Assembly: GCA_021820785.1 (NCBI GenBank)
Contig: JAKADE010000104.1
Location: 1 to 7,995, forward strand
From: Pseudomonadota bacterium
GTDB lineage: Bacteria > Pseudomonadota > Gammaproteobacteria > Steroidobacterales > Steroidobacteraceae
Length of the DNA: 7,995 nucleotides
Direction: 5' to 3'
Positions within the stretch are counted from its first letter, which is position 1; each line of letters starts with the position of its first letter. Of this stretch, positions 6,676 through 7,995 are shown in pieces. The translations under genes and the position numbers were made by a program. The notes beneath the pieces are model-generated. The model had not been told where the DNA came from, ran no database searches, and saw only the letters and a list, made by a program, of their open reading frames with translations.

Positions 6676-7083
6676 ATGTTCCGCACGACCCGAAAACTGA
6701 ACGTCCTGCTCAGCGCCTGTGCGCTCGCCCTGCTGGCGCCGCTGGCGCTGACGGCGGCCCGGGCCGCCACGCCTGCCGGTGGACGCGCCGAGGCCACCGC
6801 CTTCATCCATCAGCTGGCCGCCGGCCAGTTTGCCCAGGCCGAGACGCACTTCAACGCGACCATGCGCGCGCACGCCACGCCCGCGAAGCTGCAGAAGCTC
6901 TGGCAGTTCATGGAAAAGCACTTCGGGCCCTACGCCAAGACCGTCGGCAGCGACAAGATGAACTTCAAGGGCCACCCCATGGTGATCGTCCACACCATGT
7001 TCAAACGGCAGACCGTGGGCCTGGCCGTGTTCTTCAATCACGCGCACCAGATCTCGGGTCTGCGCGTCGTGCCCATCCAGTAG
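6676..7083 (+). CDS. Small exported protein, DUF3887-like
   Basis: 135 residues from the ATG at 6676, which has AGAGGA (6664-6669) 6 bases upstream. The frame is open further back, but the added residues are the shadow of the DUF58 gene. A signal peptide is clear: basic residues 4-7, hydrophobic core 9-27 and a probable cleavage after A-R-A at 28-30, so the mature protein is about 105 residues in the periplasm. LSAC at 12-15 resembles a lipobox, but it comes too early in the hydrophobic stretch to be convincing. The mature part has AFIHQLAAGQFAQAETHFNA (42-61), AKLQKLWQFMEKHFGP, and later strands MVIVHTMFKR and VGLAVFFN ending near LRVVPIQ. This is the layout of DUF3887, a small cystatin/NTF2-like alpha+beta domain often found before serine hydrolases. 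Here it stands alone. Its function is unknown. It lies 25 bases after the DUF58 gene and 19 before the GST gene. Confidence 0.8.
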   Translation: MFRTTRKLNVLLSACALALLAPLALTAARAATPAGGRAEATAFIHQLAAGQFAQAETHFNATMRAHATPAKLQKLWQFMEKHFGPYAKTVGSDKMNFKGHPMVIVHTMFKRQTVGLAVFFNHAHQISGLRVVPIQ

Positions 7084-7102
7084 ACGCGCCCGGAGCGCCT
7101 TG

Positions 7103-7723
7103 ATGCACCTCATCGGCATGCTCGATTCGCCGTACGTCCGCCGCGTAGCGATCTCGCTGCAGGCGCTCGGCCTGCCATACACGCACCGCTCCCTGTCGGT
7201 ATTCCGCACCTACGAGCAGTTCAAGGCCATCAACCCGGTGGTCAAGGCGCCGACGTTCGTGTGCGACGATGGCACGATGTTGATGGACTCGACGCTCATC
7301 CTGGATTACGCAGAGAGCGTGGCGCGCCCGCGCTCATTACTGCCGGCCGAACCGGCCACGCGCGCCGCGGCGCTGCGCGCCGTGGGCCTGTCGCTCGCGG
7401 CCTGCGAGAAGACCATTCAGATCGTGTACGAACGCCAGATGCGTCCGAGCGAAAAGCAATACGAGCCGTGGCTGCAGCGCGTGACCGAGCAGCTGCGGGC
7501 CGCCTATCGGGCACTCGAAGCCGAGACACCCGTGCTCGGCGCCGCGCCGAAACTCACCGCCGCAACGATCGCCGCAGCGGTGAGCTGGCGTTTCACGCAG
7601 GAGAAAGTACCGGAGGCCCTCGAGGCGCAGTCCCACCCGCGGCTGCACGCGCTGTCCGAGTGGGCGGAGGCGCAGCCTGAGTTTCTTGCCGCGCCGTTCG
7701 ACGACACCACGCTGCACCTGTAA
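7103..7723 (+). CDS. Glutathione S-transferase-like protein
   Basis: 206 residues with the two-domain GST layout. The N-terminal thioredoxin-like domain has LIGMLDSPYVRRVAISLQAL (3-22), with S9 at the position usually used to activate or bind glutathione. The cis-proline is P50 in VKAPTF, and the gamma-glutamyl binding pair D62-S63 is in MDSTLILDYAE. The C-terminal helical domain (about 85-206) is shorter and less typical. The final stretch HPRLHALSEWAEAQPEF is a common GST ending. It is predicted cytoplasmic, with glutathione as likely ligand; the substrate cannot be told from sequence. I chose ATG 7103 because GGAG (7092-7095) is 7 bases upstream; a TTG directly before it (7100) would be only 4 bases away. 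The gap to the DUF3887-like gene is 19 bases, so the two are probably transcribed together. A strong hairpin follows the stop by 4 bases. Confidence 0.92.
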   Translation: MHLIGMLDSPYVRRVAISLQALGLPYTHRSLSVFRTYEQFKAINPVVKAPTFVCDDGTMLMDSTLILDYAESVARPRSLLPAEPATRAAALRAVGLSLAACEKTIQIVYERQMRPSEKQYEPWLQRVTEQLRAAYRALEAETPVLGAAPKLTAATIAAAVSWRFTQEKVPEALEAQSHPRLHALSEWAEAQPEFLAAPFDDTTLHL

Positions 7724-7727
7724 TGGG

Positions 7728-7756
7728 GGCGCACCGGCGCACTGCGCCGGTGCGCC
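7728..7756. terminator. Perfect GC-rich hairpin between convergent genes, likely bidirectional terminator
   Basis: The arms GGCGCACCGGCGCA (7728-7741) and TGCGCCGGTGCGCC (7743-7756) are exact reverse complements around a single central base. In RNA this would fold as a stem of about 13 pairs with a three-base loop. It begins 4 bases after the GST stop and ends 14 bases before the stop of the convergent GST-like gene, the usual place for a shared terminator. No T-tract follows on either strand, so it is not a textbook intrinsic terminator. It could also be a 3'-end stabilising hairpin or a member of a dispersed palindromic repeat family. Confidence 0.65.
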
Positions 7757-7770
7757 GCATCAGGGTCGGT

Positions 7771-7995
7771 TCAGGCTGCGGCGCTTCTGCGCCAGGACTC
7801 CAGCGCCTGCATGCGCTCGAGCCACGCGCGCAGGCCGGGGCATTCAGCGATCGGCAACTGGGCGGCCGCCCAGACGCCCAACGGCGCGGCGATCGCCAGA
7901 TCGGCCAGCGTCAGACGCGTCCCGCTCAGCCACTGCCGCTGCGCGAGGTGCTGATCGAGTACGGCAGCGAGCTCGCGGATCTGCAGTTCGGCGCG
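7771..7995 (-). CDS. Glutathione S-transferase family protein, C-terminal part (5' end outside window)
   Basis: The last 74 residues and the TGA stop (7773-7771) are visible on the minus strand, and the frame is open to the right edge. The motif LSGTRLTLADLAIAAPLGVW (visible residues 23-42) is the conserved N-capping box and helix 6 of the GST C-terminal domain ('G...T.AD'), with the buried Asp in LADLAI. PGLRAWLERMQALESWRRS (53-71) is the typical final helix. The thioredoxin-like half is not in the window, so the class and the catalytic residue cannot be judged. The gene converges on the other GST-like gene at 7103-7723. The two share little visible similarity beyond the fold, and that gene lacks a clear T-x-A-D box, so they do not look like a recent duplication. 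Confidence 0.85.
   Translation of the reverse strand, partial: RAELQIRELAAVLDQHLAQRQWLSGTRLTLADLAIAAPLGVWAAAQLPIAECPGLRAWLERMQALESWRRSAAA

Noticed and set aside
6687..6722. Possible lipoprotein lipobox (LSAC) in the DUF3887-like protein
   Set aside because: The Cys is at residue 15 with only a few hydrophobic residues before it, and the hydrophobic core continues after it to a clear A-R-A site at 28-30. Ordinary signal peptidase cleavage fits better.
6069..6806. Minus-strand open frame of 245 codons spanning the DUF58 end and the DUF3887-like start
   Set aside because: It crosses a gene boundary, has no recognisable domain, and overlaps two supported plus-strand genes.

Overview
The window is a GC-rich, densely coded stretch of chromosome with no tRNA, rRNA, CRISPR array or mobile element that I can see. 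The protein families, Gram-negative signal peptide and anchor styles, and base composition suggest a high-GC proteobacterium. A gammaproteobacterium near the Xanthomonadales, Nevskiales or Steroidobacterales is my best guess, but nothing in the sequence fixes the taxon.

Left part (1-1199, minus strand): an RDD-family membrane protein (462-1199) and, overlapping its end by 23 bases, the first 161 codons of a SpoIIM/DUF95-family membrane protein that runs off the left edge. A 109-base intergenic region (1200-1308) separates this pair from a divergent plus-strand run.

Central part (1309-6650, plus strand): five tightly packed genes. They encode a six-helix membrane protein, a DUF4129 protein (3-base gap), a DUF4350 protein (GTGA overlap), a MoxR-family AAA+ ATPase (ATGA overlap) and a DUF58 protein with a von Willebrand A-like domain (16-base gap). 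Together with the RDD and SpoIIM-like genes they form a seven-gene MoxR/DUF58 membrane module. The likely logic, inferred from related MoxR-vWA pairs, is a cytoplasmic ATPase working with a membrane-anchored vWA partner on envelope or membrane protein clients. The DUF4129, DUF4350, RDD, SpoIIM-like and multi-helix proteins would supply membrane and periplasmic parts. The biochemical role of this module is not established as far as I know, and it is the most interesting content here.

Right part (6676-7995): a small exported DUF3887-type protein and a glutathione S-transferase-like protein follow on the same strand with gaps of only 25 and 19 bases, so they may belong to the same transcript. 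A perfect 29-base palindrome (7728-7756) lies just after the last stop. It separates this run from a convergent, minus-strand, second GST-like gene, of which only the C-terminal 74 residues are inside the window.
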